Positions 11,502 to 22,607 of a stretch of 64,000 nt of DNA are shown here, one piece after another. The notes below the pieces were generated by a model that worked only from the letters and a program-made list of their open reading frames with translations, was not told the origin of the DNA and did no database searches. Position numbers and translations under genes: made by a program. The first letter of the stretch is position 1. Each line of letters starts with the position of its first letter. The DNA comes from Acanthosepion lycidas. Taxonomy: Eukaryota > Mollusca > Cephalopoda > Sepiida > Sepiidae. The DNA is taken from contig OZ010613.1 of assembly GCA_963932145.1 (NCBI GenBank), forward strand, positions 38,164,976-38,228,975, in the 5' to 3' direction.

Positions 11502-11562
11502 CTTGCTTACGGGCACTGGTAACGCATATGGCTATCAGGAGAAGAATCACATAGCCTTTCAT
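11502..11562 (-). CDS. Putative first coding exon of a small secreted protein
   Basis: The minus-strand exon runs from ATG at 11562 to a perfect donor (CAAG|GTAAGT) at 11502/11501: 20 codons plus one base. It encodes MKGYVILLLIAICVTSA-RKQ: a basic residue, a hydrophobic core of about 12 residues, and a likely signal-peptidase site after T-S-A, as in neuropeptide, antimicrobial or venom-peptide precursors. An in-frame ATG at 11577 (MNNKI) is also possible. The 98-residue open frame that continues left (11281-11501) lies past the donor and is taken as intron. A TATAAAA lies 54 bp upstream of the ATG. Two decayed copies lie at 10255-10300 and 10488-10535, so the exon was locally duplicated. The mature product is unknown because exon 2 was not found. 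Confidence 0.5.
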
Positions 11563-11615
11563 GATTTTGTTGTTCACCGGAAATCTTTTTTAAAAAAAAT
11601 GTTGTTGAAAATTAA

Positions 11616-11622
11616 TTTTATA
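11616..11622 (-). promoter_or_regulatory. Putative TATA box
   Basis: TATAAAA on the minus strand, 54 bp upstream of the ATG at 11562. A start site about 30 bp downstream (near 11590) would leave a short 5' UTR. The region is AT-rich, so chance occurrence is possible. Confidence 0.35.
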
Positions 11623-11624
11623 TC

Positions 11625-12340
11625 ATTTTTTTAAACGATAAAAAAATACTTAATATAGGTTTCAGGGAGCAAATAAATTTTTAAAATAATTAATGTTGAT
11701 AATTTTCTCTCGATTTCTGGTCACGTACCGGAAATCATAATTGAGAACACGGTTTAAAACCTTCTTGATTAATACACTTGCGTGTAGGAAATTTTATTGT
11801 GTGAATAAAAAAATATTATTTGTTTATAATCGGTTTTGTGTCTCTCACACACACATAAGAACACACCTGCACACGCATACAAATACGCTCACACCTACAG
11901 CCACATTTAATATATAATGCTCAATGTTTATGTGTCTGCGGAAAACTCTGAAAAATAATTAAATCTACGAGTAGCCAGTAAAAATTATTGTTTATATTCA
12001 GCTCCAGAAATCAGTGTTTTACATCATGGGGTTATAGTAGATTCCCCTGTAACTGTGTGGTATTTTGGTAAAAGTAGGATTGGGTGAAGAGGGATATGTT
12101 CTTCTGGTGAATTAGTAAATTGTAATGAATGAATGGGTCGCTAATCGGATTAGCTAGGTTTAGGATAGTCAGTGATGATCAGCAACGCCTCACTTCCCTT
12201 TCGGCCTTGTGCCAGAATCATATTGAAAGTACAATAAATATATCGTTCCAAAAATCAGTATTTTGATGTTTGGTCATTGAAATACTAATTTTGGAAAATG
12301 TCCCAGATCCGAAGTGTTTCATCAGTCCATTTTATATGAG
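11625..12340. other. No gene seen
   Basis: Non-coding, with a loose CA-rich stretch near 11840-11905. Confidence 0.5.
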
Positions 12341-12358
12341 AGATAGATAGATAGATTG

Positions 12359-12405
<47 letters not shown>
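12341..12405. repeat. (AGAT)n(GA)n compound microsatellite
   Basis: About nine AGAT units followed by about thirteen GA units. Confidence 0.95.
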
Positions 12406-12409
<4 letters not shown>

Positions 12410-13490
12410 CCCTTTACAAAAAAATACGTCAATGAAACCTAATCTACAAACTGATTTCCTACGTGAATAAGTATTCTATTCATACGAAACTATCCTAAAA
12501 ATCTTGTCAGCATTAAATAACCCATTGAAGTGTTGATATGCCGTAAAACAAAATAAACCAAACCAATCTGCTTAGCTTATGGAATGCATCTTTAGCTATC
12601 CCAATTCGCCTTCAGATTTCAGTGTCGTCCTCCGTTAAAGCACTTCCTAGATATTTAGTGTACGTAAATGTGTTGAATTAAGTGCATTAACAAAGAAGGT
12701 AGTTATGTTGAAAATAATTATTTTGCTACATAAAACGTCTTCTGTTAAAACACTTCCCATGCTGCCTTAAAAAAAAAATTAATAGCAAACCAGGATAAAT
12801 ACATTTGATTCTCGACAAAAAAAACCCTCTTTACAAAAATACGTCAATGAAACCTGATTTCCTACAAACTGATTTCTTTCAAAGAATACATATTCTATTC
12901 ATACGAACCTATCCTAAAAATCTTGTCAGAATGAAATAACCCATTGAGGTTGATAAGCCGCAAAACAAAATAAACCAAACCAAACCACGTCCTGGGCATG
13001 ACAATAAACTACATCCACGTCCTGGATAAGACAATAAACTATATCCGACAGCAAGGCCTTTGATCAGGTTTTGAGGAGTGTGGAACCACCTCTTAATTGC
13101 TGGTGTTCTCAGGTTCACCCTGACCCGGGGTTGTAGCACCTGTTAGGGTCTCAGCTATGGGCAAATAGTTAACCCCCAAACTGGGGTCAAAACACTATGA
13201 AAGTGTAAAAATAGGTTTTAATACCAGAAATACTTTGTAAAAAATTATTACCAGCAATAATTTTTTGAAGAAAAAAAATATTACCAGCAATACCTTTTTA
13301 GAAAAAATATCAACAATACATTTTTGAAAAAAAAATATTACCAGCAATATATTTTTGGAAAAAAGATTACCAGCAATAAAAGAATTGTCGGCATTAAATA
13401 ACCCATTGACGATAACATGCCGTAAAACAAAACAAAACAAACTAAACCAAACCAAAACCAAACTAAACCAAACCAAACCAAACCTGAGTC
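12405..13490. mobile_element. Dispersed repeat family A, copy 1 (composite)
   Basis: Contains the module CCCTCTTTACAAAAATACGTC...TGAAACCTGATCTACAAACTGATTTC (12405-12530, again 12826-12900), the hairpin core CCCATTGAGGTGTTGATATG.CGTAAAAC (12520, 12940, 13405), and the module CACCTCTTAATTGCTGGTGTTC...CCTGACCCGGGG...CACCTGTTAGGGTC...AACACTATGAAAGTG (13080-13205), followed by ATTACCAGCAATA repeats. Other copies: 15535-16370 (inverted), 38320-38830, 41275-42330 and 55960-56580. No long ORF, TIR or LTR was identified, so the class is unknown. Confidence 0.75.
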
Positions 13491-13789
13491 AGGTAAATAT
13501 TTTTTTAATCAGAAAAAGAAGAAATTATAGTGTATTCCAAAGGCAAAAATACAAGTTTGTTAGTATTTCATATGACCCCCCACCCCCACCATTTGAGTAG
13601 AATAATGACTTTAATCCGTTGAGGAAAAAATCCTTTGTTAATTTCGCGGGTGTACGATTCAATTCTCTCTGGCTGTGCTCACATAATTCACTAACATTAC
13701 ATGGATTCTTTAGATGAAGTCTTCTCTTTAATTCTGTCCACATTTGCTCGATAATTTAAATTTTTATATCCGGATTTCGTGCTGGGCAA

Positions 13790-13892
13790 TCTTTTTATGG
13801 GTTTATATTTTAATGTGGTTTTATTTAATGGGTTTATATTTTAATGTGTTTATATTTTAATGGGTTTATATTTTAATGGGTTTATATTTTCG
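13790..13892. repeat. About 19-bp tandem repeat
   Basis: ATGGGTTTATATTTTA recurs about five times inside the Tc1 remnant. Confidence 0.8.
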
Positions 13893-14167
13893 AATGCTAG
13901 ATATTATTGAGTTGTACGCGCTTTGTGGCATGGAACTTTGTCATGCTAAAAAGAAAAATTAGGAATCAAGTGTTTCTTCAGCAACATTAAGTTCTTGTCT
14001 ACTTTCTAGAACCATCATTTTTTTTATATATATCTTCAGAGCATTATGTTCTTGTCTCCAAACTTTACTGCTTTTGTCGTATAAAGAGGTCATTCTTTAT
14101 CCTTTCGCACTTATATAAGACACGAATATATTGAGAAGGATACCTGTTAAGAGGCTGATAGGTATAA

Positions 14168-14290
14168 ACACAGATAGATAGATAGATAAACAGAAACAAT
14201 ACGAACATATATATAGATTATATATAGAGAGATAGATAAAGAAAGAAACAATATGAACAAAGCTAGCTAGCTAGTTAGCTCGATAGATAG
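14168..14290. repeat. Degenerate GATA/GCTA microsatellites
   Basis: Short (AGAT)n, (TATA) and (AGCT)n stretches. Confidence 0.7.
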
Positions 14291-15139
14291 ACAGAAACAG
14301 CATTTTTAAAAATATATCTCCAAGCTTTACTGCTTTTGCTGTACAGAGGAAACCATTTCTTTTTCTTTTTGACCTCATAACAAATTCTATCTTGTTAGAA
14401 TGCAATTCAATGTTTGTTTCAATGTTCAATACGATTTTGCTCCAATTAAATATGTCCCAGATTTCACGCATCTCTGATCACACTGATCTCGTCGTCAAAT
14501 TTGTATTGCTTAACGCTAGACTTTTAGCAGCGGTAGACTCCAATGCATTTTTCTCGGAGAATGGGTTTAACGGTGTCTACCGACATCAAATTGAATAGGT
14601 TCCATTCAACCATCAGTTGCCTTGCAGTCATTTTTGATTGTTTTTTTTTTTTTGTTCAAATCGATTTACGGACTGTCCTTTGTTGTAACTTTCGAGGACA
14701 ACCAGATCTTGACCAATCCGATACATTTCCAGTTTCCCGAAACTTTAGAAACTAGACATCTTGATATTTGATGTTTCGTAGTTATTTTTCTCTGGCTCAT
14801 ATTCTCAGACATTTCCACGATCTTCATTCTGTTTTTTTTTTGTGATTTTAGCCATGACTTCAATTGATTAAATAATTCTAACAATTTTTTAACGGAAATT
14901 ATGGCGAAAGAAATAACAATAACAGCGCTAAAATGCAAATTTTTCGATAAGTCACTTTCTTTTGCTTCTAACTTATACAAAGTGGCCTGAAACTTATACC
15001 GTGTTAGATTAGTGAATATTTGTTTCCCGTAAATTCCCTCGTAACAGACTATGAAGTTTAGTTATGTAAGTGACACTTATAGATTCAACGTACCATCTGT
15101 GAAAAAGTTGTACAAAACATTCATTTATAAACAGATAAT

Positions 15140-15480
15140 TTCTATCTATATTTCTGAGATGAGGTATTGCAATTATTTAAACTATTCACATTGTTCGGAC
15201 TTTTGTCATCATTTTTATTGCCATATTTACAACGTTACGGACGTTGTGCGCCCCGGCCTTCCTCAGGTGATATACGGGAATTAGCTGAAGCTGAGATATC
15301 CAGAGAAGGCGTGGCACGTGGTACTAGAACAATCTACCACTTTTGACTAAATAAAAGGCTCGGTTCAAAATTCCAACGTATATCACCTGAAGAAGACCTG
15401 GGCGTGCAACAGCCGAAACGTCATGGATATGACAATGAAGATGAGGGCAACAGTCAAAACGATGTAAATAGTGTAAAAAT
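15140..15480. mobile_element. Inverted-repeat element, family C, copy 1
   Basis: The left arm (ATTGTTCGGACTTTTGTCATC to CCTCAGGTGATATACG, 15190-15277) is imperfectly complementary to the right arm (CGTATATCACCTGAAGAAG to GATGTAAATAGTG, 15378-15473). The right arm carries ACCTGAAGAAGACC...CAGCCGAAACGTC. A related element lies at 58440-58830. Non-coding. Confidence 0.6.
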
Positions 15481-15534
15481 TAAATAATTTATTACAAAAT
15501 TATTATAGTTCAAGGTGGTCTTTGACTTTTGCAC

Positions 15535-16370
15535 TTAATGCACTTAATTCAACACATTTACGTACACTAAATATCTCGGAAGTGCTTTAACGGAGGACGA
15601 CACTGGAATCTAAAGGTGTTCCGGGATAGCCAAAGATGCATTCCAAAATTTAAGCAGATTGGTTTGGTTTATTTTGTTTTACGGCATATCAATACCTCAA
15701 TGGGTTATTTAATAGTTAATATTTTTAGGATAGTTTCGTATGAATAGAATATTTATTCATGTAAGAAATCAGTTTGTAGATTAGGTTTCATTGACGTATT
15801 TTTTTTGTAACGAGGTTTTTTGTTTTTTTTTCAGGTGTCATATCTATTGCTGGTACAGTGTAACCCGGATATAAGAGATCCGGATATAAGAGAAACTGGA
15901 TATAAGAGAGATTTTCTCTGGTCCCAAATTAGAGCCATACTTACCTAAACAAAATAGACCAAACCCGGATATAAGAGAAACCCAGATATAAGAGAAACTC
16001 GGATATAAGAGACTTCTTATCCGGTCCCGACAACTCTCTTATATCCGGGTTACACTGTAATATTTTTTCTTGAATATTATTAAATAATATATTGCTGGTA
16101 ATTTTTTTGTTTAAAAAATGTATTGCTCGTATTTTTACTATAAACATCTATGTTTATACTTTCATAGTGTTTTAGTCCCCAAACTGGTGTCAACTATTTG
16201 CCCATAACTGGGACCCTAACAGGTGCTACCACCTGGGTCAGGGTAGACCTGGGAACAACAGCAATTAAGAGGTGGTTCCACGCTCCTCAAAACCTCCCGA
16301 TTAGGGGCCTAGTTGCAGGACATAGTTCATCGTCATACCCAGGACGCTTTGACTTATACAAGGAGGTCTA
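15535..16370 (-). mobile_element. Dispersed repeat family A, copy 2 (inverted, interrupted)
   Basis: Complement of the modules at 12405-13490: CACTAAATATCT near 15570, ACGGCATATCAATACCTCAATGGG at 15681, the TACGAATAGAATA segment at 15735, and after the MITE the CACCTGGGTCAGGG/AGGTGGTTCCACGC/CCTCAAAACC module at 16225-16330. A pogo-like MITE sits inside it (15856-16057). Confidence 0.7.
15856..16057. mobile_element. Pogo-like MITE, copy 1
   Basis: 202 bp, TA on both sides (15854-15855, 16058-16059), termini CAGTGTAACCCGGATATAAG and its complement. GGATATAAGAGA recurs about eight times, in direct and inverted orientation. The centre reads CATACTTACCTAAACAAAATAGACC. CAGT termini with a TA target are typical of pogo/Tigger elements (established); the assignment is inference. 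Copies at 26282-26500 and 55747-55915. Confidence 0.88.
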
Positions 16371-16720
16371 AGGCTTATACACGGCCATATTTTTTTTTTA
16401 TAGGTGATCGAATTTTTTTCCCTCAAATTTTAAACACCCGCAAGAGACTATGAAGTTTAGCTATGTAAATGACATTCGTAGATTCAAAATTTCATGTGTG
16501 AAAAAAGGGGAAAAACATTCATTTACAAGTAGAAAAGTAATTAAAAATGTATTATAGATATGAGGTCATTTGGAGTTTGTACGGCTCTGTATTACAGCTA
16601 TTAACAAATTATATTTCGTGATTTATTTCTTTTCATACATTCGAGCAGCTCTCCTATTGTCATTCAATTGATATAATAATTGTTCAAATAGGGCAAGATT
16701 TTCGAATCGGGTTTAAAAAT
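16371..16720. mobile_element. Repeat related to 14970-15170
   Basis: Shares GACTATGAAGTTTAG.TATGTAA.TGACA.T..TAGATTCAA and AAACATTCATTTA with 15048-15127, preceded by CTTATACA...CTTATACACGG. Probably a second fragment of the same Tc1-type element's end. Confidence 0.5.
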
Positions 16721-16882
16721 TAATATTATTTGTGAAAAATAGCCATATCTACCTATCTCTAACACAAAATTATGATTGACTTTGAAACAAATTTTTGCAT
16801 AAATATAAAAATAAAAGTATGAGATATATTCATTAAATATATGCTTTTTATCTATTTCCTTAGTATGTTCATATTGTTTGTT

Positions 16883-16883
<1 letters not shown>

Positions 16884-16916
<33 letters not shown>

Positions 16917-17032
16917 ATATATATATATATAAGTATGTTCACATATTTTCTATCACATACTGAGATAGATAAATAGAAATATGAACTTACTGATATATAG
17001 ATAGATAGATAGGTAGAAAATATATGCACATA

Positions 17033-17089
<57 letters not shown>
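16884..17089. repeat. TATC and TA microsatellites
   Basis: (TCTA)n at 16884-16917, (TA)n to 16932, GATA near 16995-17012 and (TA)n at 17035-17089. AGTATGTTCA recurs beside the tracts. Confidence 0.92.
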
Positions 17090-17092
<3 letters not shown>

Positions 17093-17500
17093 TATGTTTA
17101 CTTATGAGCCTATTTACAAGCATCCGTCTCAATATCTCATATGGAAAGTAGAATCGGATTTCTAAGTTCAAATTTTGGGTTGGTGTGTGTGCGTTAACTT
17201 TCGTATAAATTATATCGGCAAAGACCTGAATTATTCTTCTCTTCTTCCCTCTATCTGTGTACAGACTGGTTTATCTAGCCTTAGTGGGGGTAATTAGTCT
17301 ACAAGCTTTACCCTAAATTCTAAACACCACAAAAAAAAGTAAGAAAGAAAGAAAGAAAACCACCGCTGTGGGACCTAACCCTGGGAATCTGTAACCTTAT
17401 ACACCACAGCGGTTTCTAAATGTCCTAAAGAAGGGGATGAATATAAACATATGTTTCCGAACATTTTTCTTTTTAAGGAAAAAATCTCTTTGACAATCAG
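17090..17500. other. No gene seen; small inverted repeat
   Basis: CCACCGCTGTGG near 17361 and CCACAGCGGTTT near 17404 can pair across about 30 bases. No coding evidence. Confidence 0.4.
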
Positions 17501-17551
17501 CAGATTTGTTTTAACAAAAGAATCGATATATTTTCAATAAAAAAAAAATTA

Positions 17552-17690
17552 CTTACCTTTGAGTTGTGCACCGATGGAAAGAAACAGAAGAACTGTAGAC
17601 TATGTGACACTGACTTGTTTATAAATGCTGTCCAGAAAATGTCATTGGCATAAGCGTCAACGATACGTGACATCATTTGACAGAGAAGAA
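17552..17690 (-). CDS. Weak candidate exon ending in a strong splice donor
   Basis: The minus strand is open through MMSRIVDAYANDIFWTAFIN and onward to PSVHNSK, followed by CAAAG|GTAAGTAATT, a consensus donor at about 17553. Composition is less AT-biased than the flanks. No acceptor and no recognised protein family, so chance is a real alternative. Confidence 0.22.
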
Positions 17691-17719
17691 AGACCAACTA
17701 GCCTCTTAGCAAAACACAC

Positions 17720-18100
17720 GAACACGACAAAACCATTTTTAACATTCACCGTGAATAGATAAATATAAAGACAAGTTTACTGATTTCACAAAGGGTCGAG
17801 GATGACACTTGTTTTCAGGTAACCCGTAGCAGTAATTGTTATGTGTCTTTATGTTAGTCAGTTAATTTATTTTTCTTTTCGCCATGTTTTTCGGTTTCTT
17901 TTGCAACAGGGAGTCGAACTGAAAAATTAAATAAATACGAAAAAAAAAAAGGATTTATTTTTCAGGCGGAAAATAAATGCATCTCGATGTTTCTCTGTAG
18001 GTACATATGTTTTTTAGTCATTCTCCTTATCTCTAACTCTGTAGCTCAATCTCATCTTTTTATCTAAATACACTCTCTATTTTATCCCTATCAATCCGTT
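17720..18100. other. No gene seen
   Basis: AT-rich non-coding sequence. Confidence 0.5.
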
Positions 18101-18104
18101 TCTT

Positions 18105-18106
18105 AT

Positions 18107-18137
<31 letters not shown>

Positions 18138-18165
18138 GTGCCTTCATATTAAAGTCTGTTCATAC

Positions 18166-18201
<36 letters not shown>

Positions 18202-18229
18202 GTCGTGCCTCCCTATCAAAATCTGTTCA

Positions 18230-18275
<46 letters not shown>

Positions 18276-18304
18276 CGTCGTGCCTCCCTATCAAAATCTG
18301 TTCA

Positions 18305-18374
<70 letters not shown>
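18105..18374. repeat. (TATC)n array with duplicated spacer, ending in (TA)n
   Basis: Four TATC blocks separated by related 30-bp spacers (GTCGTGCCTCCCTATCAAAATCTGTTCATA), ending in (TA)n at 18346-18374. Spacer plus block has been copied as a unit. The reading frame rich in IYLS is a product of the repeat. Confidence 0.93.
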
Positions 18375-18375
<1 letters not shown>

Positions 18376-18449
18376 CTTAGCGTTTTGTGTCGTTAGTCCT
18401 AGTTTGGATTAAAGCAGATATATTTTTAATAGCAGTTCCTTACAAAAAT

Positions 18450-18690
18450 TGAACTCGGGTCGTAGGCGATCATGGCTCTCCACAATTTCCTTTTTTGCAG
18501 CTCTAAGTAAATTCCTTATTTCTCCTAAACTCTCTTCTGTCATCTATTTACTCAAGCTGGTTTTGTATGTTGTGCGTTGTTTGTTTCTGTCACTTTTGCC
18601 CTCTATCCGTCCTGTGAGTATCAAATTTTCCAAGCTTTCCTTCCTCATTATGCGCCCCAGAAATTTCACCTGTCTCTCTCTGATGTTAAG
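18450..18690 (-). pseudogene. LINE ORF2 C-terminal fragment
   Basis: Minus-strand translation gives NIRERQVKFLGRIMRKESLE, NLILTGRIEGK, a one-stop gap, then LGEIRNLLRAAKKEIVESHD, the C-terminus of the 'KFLGHIMRKE...LTG.I.GKR' LINE family. At least one in-frame stop. Inactive. Confidence 0.75.
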
Positions 18691-18974
18691 TATAAGTTGA
18701 AAGCCTTAAAAACGCATTTAAAACAAGTTAAATGTCTCTTTTTTGGTAAAATGTTTGTTCTTTTTGGAAGGGTATATATAAAACAAAAGCAAACTGGTTT
18801 TACGCATTTCAATAAGGCTTTATGGAATCCGAAGGTTGTTGCTGTAGTGAATTTTAGGTGGCTGCGTTCTCACATGTAAACAACCAAGAGAAGAAGCAAA
18901 AGTTTCTACCACAGGCATTTCTTCTATCTTTTTTATATATAAACTTTAGTGCAACAAAGTTCTTAATGTCATTT

Positions 18975-19265
18975 GGTAATGTCCGTTTTCTTTTTTCGTC
19001 CAGAAGCTAGTATAGGTAAATATAAGCATTGTATTAACGGTTGAGTTCAAGTTAGCCTTGTGCAGATTTGGAACAACCAAAGAAATGATTGTACTTACTT
19101 TATCGTTGGAGGGCTTAAACATGGTTAGGGGGTATTCGTTTTCTTTTTTGGTCCAGAAGTTAGAGTAAGTATAAGCATCGTATTAAAAGTCGAGCTCAAG
19201 TTGGCCTTGCGCAGATTTGGAACAACCAAAGAAAAAATTTTACTTTACCATTGGAGAGTTTTGGA
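18975..19265. repeat. Tandem duplication, about 153 bp
   Basis: GTTTTCTTTTTTCGTCCAGAAG...AAGCATTGTATTAA...GCAGATTTGGAACAACCAAAG in 18981-19084 is repeated at 19137-19233 with about 10% difference. A 66-residue frame at 19201-19401 begins in the second copy and is unrecognised. Confidence 0.75.
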
Positions 19266-19587
19266 AGCCATGTGCGAACACCATGCTTTGGGAAGTGGAA
19301 AGAGAGAGTCAGTCGTCAGTGAACCGGAGAAACTAACGTGCCCCAGCGGGACCGTCTATTTTCGACGTTCTGCTCCATCTTGGATCAAAGTGGAGAAGTA
19401 GAGTGAGGCAGGAAAATGTTTTTTTTATTTACTTAATCAATGCCGTCTAACGGCGTTTAACGAAATCAAGTGGGGTAATCATATTTCCGGATTTTTTACT
19501 TTTGTCATCATGGGAAAACGGATTCTAGGAACATTCGATGTAAACATTTTTGCCGTAGGAAAACTCGCCTCAGGAAGTTTCACCGTA

Positions 19588-20190
19588 GAAAACTTTGCCG
19601 TGCAGGATTTTTGCCGTAATACAATTTCGCCTCATTTTTTTTAATTTGCGAATTAACTTGTTATCAAGTATATCTGACTCACACGATGTTACTTCGATTT
19701 AAACATTTTATTAAGCGAAGTTATACTAACATACACAGAAATTTGTGGAAACTAATTGCGTGTTTGAAAAAGAAAGAGACATAAGCAAAAAAGAAAAAAA
19801 TGTGACTTAGATCGAGGAGATGCAGTACAAATGAAGAAAATATATATTCATATCAATGCAAAGCCAGCGGAAAATGCTTCATTACAGTCCAACGCAAAAA
19901 AAAAAAACAGATTATTTACGGAGCATTGCTTGGAATTTGCATGCATTTTAAATTATTTCTTTGTTAATTTGATATATATTTAGTCTTATTTTTTAAATGA
20001 ATGTTTACCTTTTAATTTCTTTTCTGGTGTTTGACCCTGTAAAAAAGATATCCATATATAATTGATAACAAGGTACTTCGTATATTAAATTGAACATTAC
20101 CCCAAAAGGAACGTTCAAGATAAGGGTATAGAAAAAATGCGGCAAAATTGTCTTACGGCAAAAAACCTATACGACAAAGTTTTCTATGGG
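19588..20190. mobile_element. Non-autonomous TIR element
   Basis: The left end (19588-19640) CCGTAGAAAACTTTGCCGTG..GGATTTTTGCCGTAATACAATTTCGCC is complementary with a few mismatches to the right end (20137-20190) GCGGCAAAATTGTCTTACGGCAAAAAACCTATACGACAAAGTTTTCTATGG. A further GCCGTAGGAAAACTCGCCTC lies just outside the left end. About 600 bp; no ORF; AT-rich interior. Confidence 0.65.
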
Positions 20191-20199
20191 TATATAATC

Positions 20200-20451
20200 A
20201 TAGCAATTTAATTTAGATTCTTTTTGGTTTTGCTTTTGTTTCCATCATCTTTGTTATTAGATATCCCACATTGTGATAAAAGAAGATCTGCCAAGAAACG
20301 TGAAACATTGTAAGAACATGAACGCACATTTACTGTGGATCAACTAGCGATCAATGCACTTTCTAAACATTTTCGTGTTAGTGAATTGTTTTCTCTTTTA
20401 ATTATAGTGGCTTTTTTTTTATATCAAAATTGTGGTCAGCCTCATCTATTA

Positions 20452-20522
<71 letters not shown>

Positions 20523-20760
20523 CAGCACATCTTCATTCAAGCATGTTTGGCTGAATAATCTAGACATATGTCTATTTATTTTTTATTTTAACTCTATCAA
20601 ATTCACAGATCAATTTCTTAATGTTGTTATTAAACTCATTAAGGAAGGCGCCGTAGTTTTTCTCATTCCTTTTATTTTTCCAAGTACTTTCAATCTCATC
20701 CAACATCATCTTCAGAAGTGGATTGCTAAGACATAAAATGAATATAACTAATAGTTGTGA
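20200..20760. mobile_element. Repeat block P with internal (TA)n, copy 1
   Basis: ATTAGATATCCCACATTGTG to CAGCCTCATCTATTAGTA (20258-20455), a (TA)n tract (20453-20520), then GGCAGCACATCTTCATTCAAGCATGTTTGGCTGAATAATCTAG to ACATCATCTTCAGAAGTGGATTGC. A near-identical copy in inverse orientation is inserted in the hAT element at 49212-50037, and a diverged one lies at 28231-28330. The minus strand carries DEIESTWKNKRNEKNYGAFL (20600-20700), unrecognised. Confidence 0.7.
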
Positions 20761-20799
20761 TTCTTTTTTGCAAATGTGCATGAAATGCGCTCTGTTAAT

Positions 20800-22607
20800 T
20801 CAAGAATTAACGTTATCTAAAGGAGGCAACTTAATTCATATTTGTAAAATGTTTTTAAAAATTACACTTTAATTATTTTAAAACATTGCTGTTATAATTG
20901 TAATATTTTAAAATTACAATTTAGGTATTTTAAAAAGTTTGCTGTTATAGACTTTTTTAAACATTGTTCCTATACTCATATACTATTCTATTCTATACTA
21001 CTCTACACTTGGTTGTAGTTTACTTATATAGAGGGCGTCAAGAATTTGAATTTTTTTTATTTTCATGGTGGAGTATACTTGTCTTGTCAATTAATATTTG
21101 TCTATATTGTGAATAAGGACAGAAATGTTCCTTTAAATATTCTGCAATAGAACTTGAATGAAACATATGTAATATAAATCTCCTCGATAATATTGTTGTC
21201 GTGAAATCAACATATATATTTACTTTTTTGTCAAAGATACAATCTCCAAAAGGACATTTAAATTTGATATACAACGTTGTTGTTTTTTTTTTGCAAAATA
21301 TTACTTGACGGAGAAGAGTTGTTGTGGATGATTAAGTTGGTTGTATTAAATTTAGTATAGTATATAATTAGTTTTATTTTTTACTAGGATCAGTGGGGGA
21401 CATATGGGTTTTTTTAAGATTTTTTTCATCTTGCTTGTAGTTAGAGTGTATATGATTGCGGCACAGTAGGCTGATATCTTTAGGGTTATTTGAGGATGTA
21501 TTATGTCCTTTTTGATTTGTGTTAGTATTTCTAATAGTTCGTCTAATTTGTTCATTTACAATGTAACTAGGTAAGTTATTATTAATGAGAGTTTGTTTAA
21601 TTTTTTTTTAATTCAGTCTAGAAAATGTTTTTCGTGGAACAGTTACCCGGTCTATTAAATTTTGTATAATAGCTATTTTGTAATAGGACATTCACTTTTA
21701 TATTTGAAAGTGCATGTGTCTATGCTAATTAGTTTTTTTCATATGGGCTGGTAGTAAATGTATTTCTATTGGTGTCTATCGATATATGAAGAAAAATAAG
21801 CTCATATGTGAACATAAAAATGGAGTTTTTTGTAGTTGATGTATTACATCTATGTTTTTAACTAAGATGAGAATATCATCTACACATCTTGGGTATATGG
21901 AGAGTTTTTAGTGGTATTAAATATCTTATCTTCAAGGTTAACCATGTAGAAGTTACTAAATGTTGGTCCCAGAATTGAACCCATGGAAACACCATCACGT
22001 TGTACGCATATATTATTTTCATGGTCATAGAATGGAACCTCAGTGGTACAAGTCAAAAGTAATTTCCATAAAATGTTAAGTCTAATTTTTAATGGAAGGA
22101 GAGATGGATTGTTGTAAATATTCTTTATAATTATATCAACCATTTCCCTAACTGGAACATTGGTAAATAAACTTTCAACATCAAGTGAGGCTATGGTTTC
22201 ATTATTAGGTTTTTGTGTTTTTAAGATTTGCATTAGTTCGTGAGTTGATTTAATGATGTATTATTAGGTATGTATGGTATAATGAGTTTGTTAATGATCT
22301 TGGTTAATTGGTAAACCAGAATTGGGATTTGGGATATGATAGGACGGAGAGGGGAGTTAGGTTTATGTATTTTTATTGTTCCATATATGTATCCTGGTTT
22401 GTAGTCACCAATTATTTTGGGAAGTTTTAAGTTGTGGCTGTGATTAGTTTGTTGATTTTCAATTTCATTTGGTTAATAGGATTTTTGTTGACTATTCTAA
22501 ATTTGGTGTGATCTTCGAGTATTTGCTGTAATTCTAAATTATAATCAGATTTATTTAATACAACGAAGATAATGGTTTTATCTGCTTTTTTAAAAAGTAT
22601 ATGTAGG
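20800..22607 (-). pseudogene. Penelope-like element, RT and GIY-YIG part
   Basis: Minus strand, interrupted by a DNA element on its upstream side. RT motifs: SLDVESLFTNVPV (near 22140-22180), CTTEVPFYDHE, then GVSMGSILGPTFSNFYM (near 21945-21990), and in a shifted frame YPRCVDDILILVKNIDVI (21845-21898) with the catalytic D-D intact. Downstream, 21038-21274 encodes FKCPFGDCIFDKK, IYVDFTTTILSRR and SIAEYLKEHFCP, the C-terminal GIY-YIG-type endonuclease of Penelope-like elements, with the second motif altered (YVD for YVG). Several frameshifts; inactive. Confidence 0.85.

Larger units (their letters stand above)
13525..15010 (-). pseudogene. Tc1-like transposase remnant
   Basis: Reads right to left. 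Near 14680-14980 a helix-turn-helix-like N-terminus (ISRCLVSKVSGNWK, SKVTTKDSP); near 14500-14590 the minus strand gives MSVDTVKPILREKCIGVYR, like the Tc1 'S..TVRR.L...G' block; 13525-13770 gives IIEQMWTELKRRLHLKNPCN then SELCEHSQRELNRTPAKL, the C-terminal Tc1 block that contains the third catalytic residue (E of IEQMW). Frameshifts and stops are many, and the central part with the second Asp is poorly preserved. A CAAAGTGGCCTGAAACTTATAC motif at 14977-14999 may be part of its TIR, partly repeated near 16370. Inactive. Confidence 0.72.

Noticed and set aside
15931-15945. Splice-donor-like TTACCTAAAC in the pogo-like MITEs
   Set aside because: The same motif is conserved in all MITE copies and is part of the element, not an exon boundary.
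18200-18412. Tyr/Ile/Ser-rich ORFs across TATC and TA repeats (also 26664-26950, 28017-28341, 35262-35483, 38852-39133, 49596-49895)
   Set aside because: Microsatellite translations, open in several frames and without other coding evidence.
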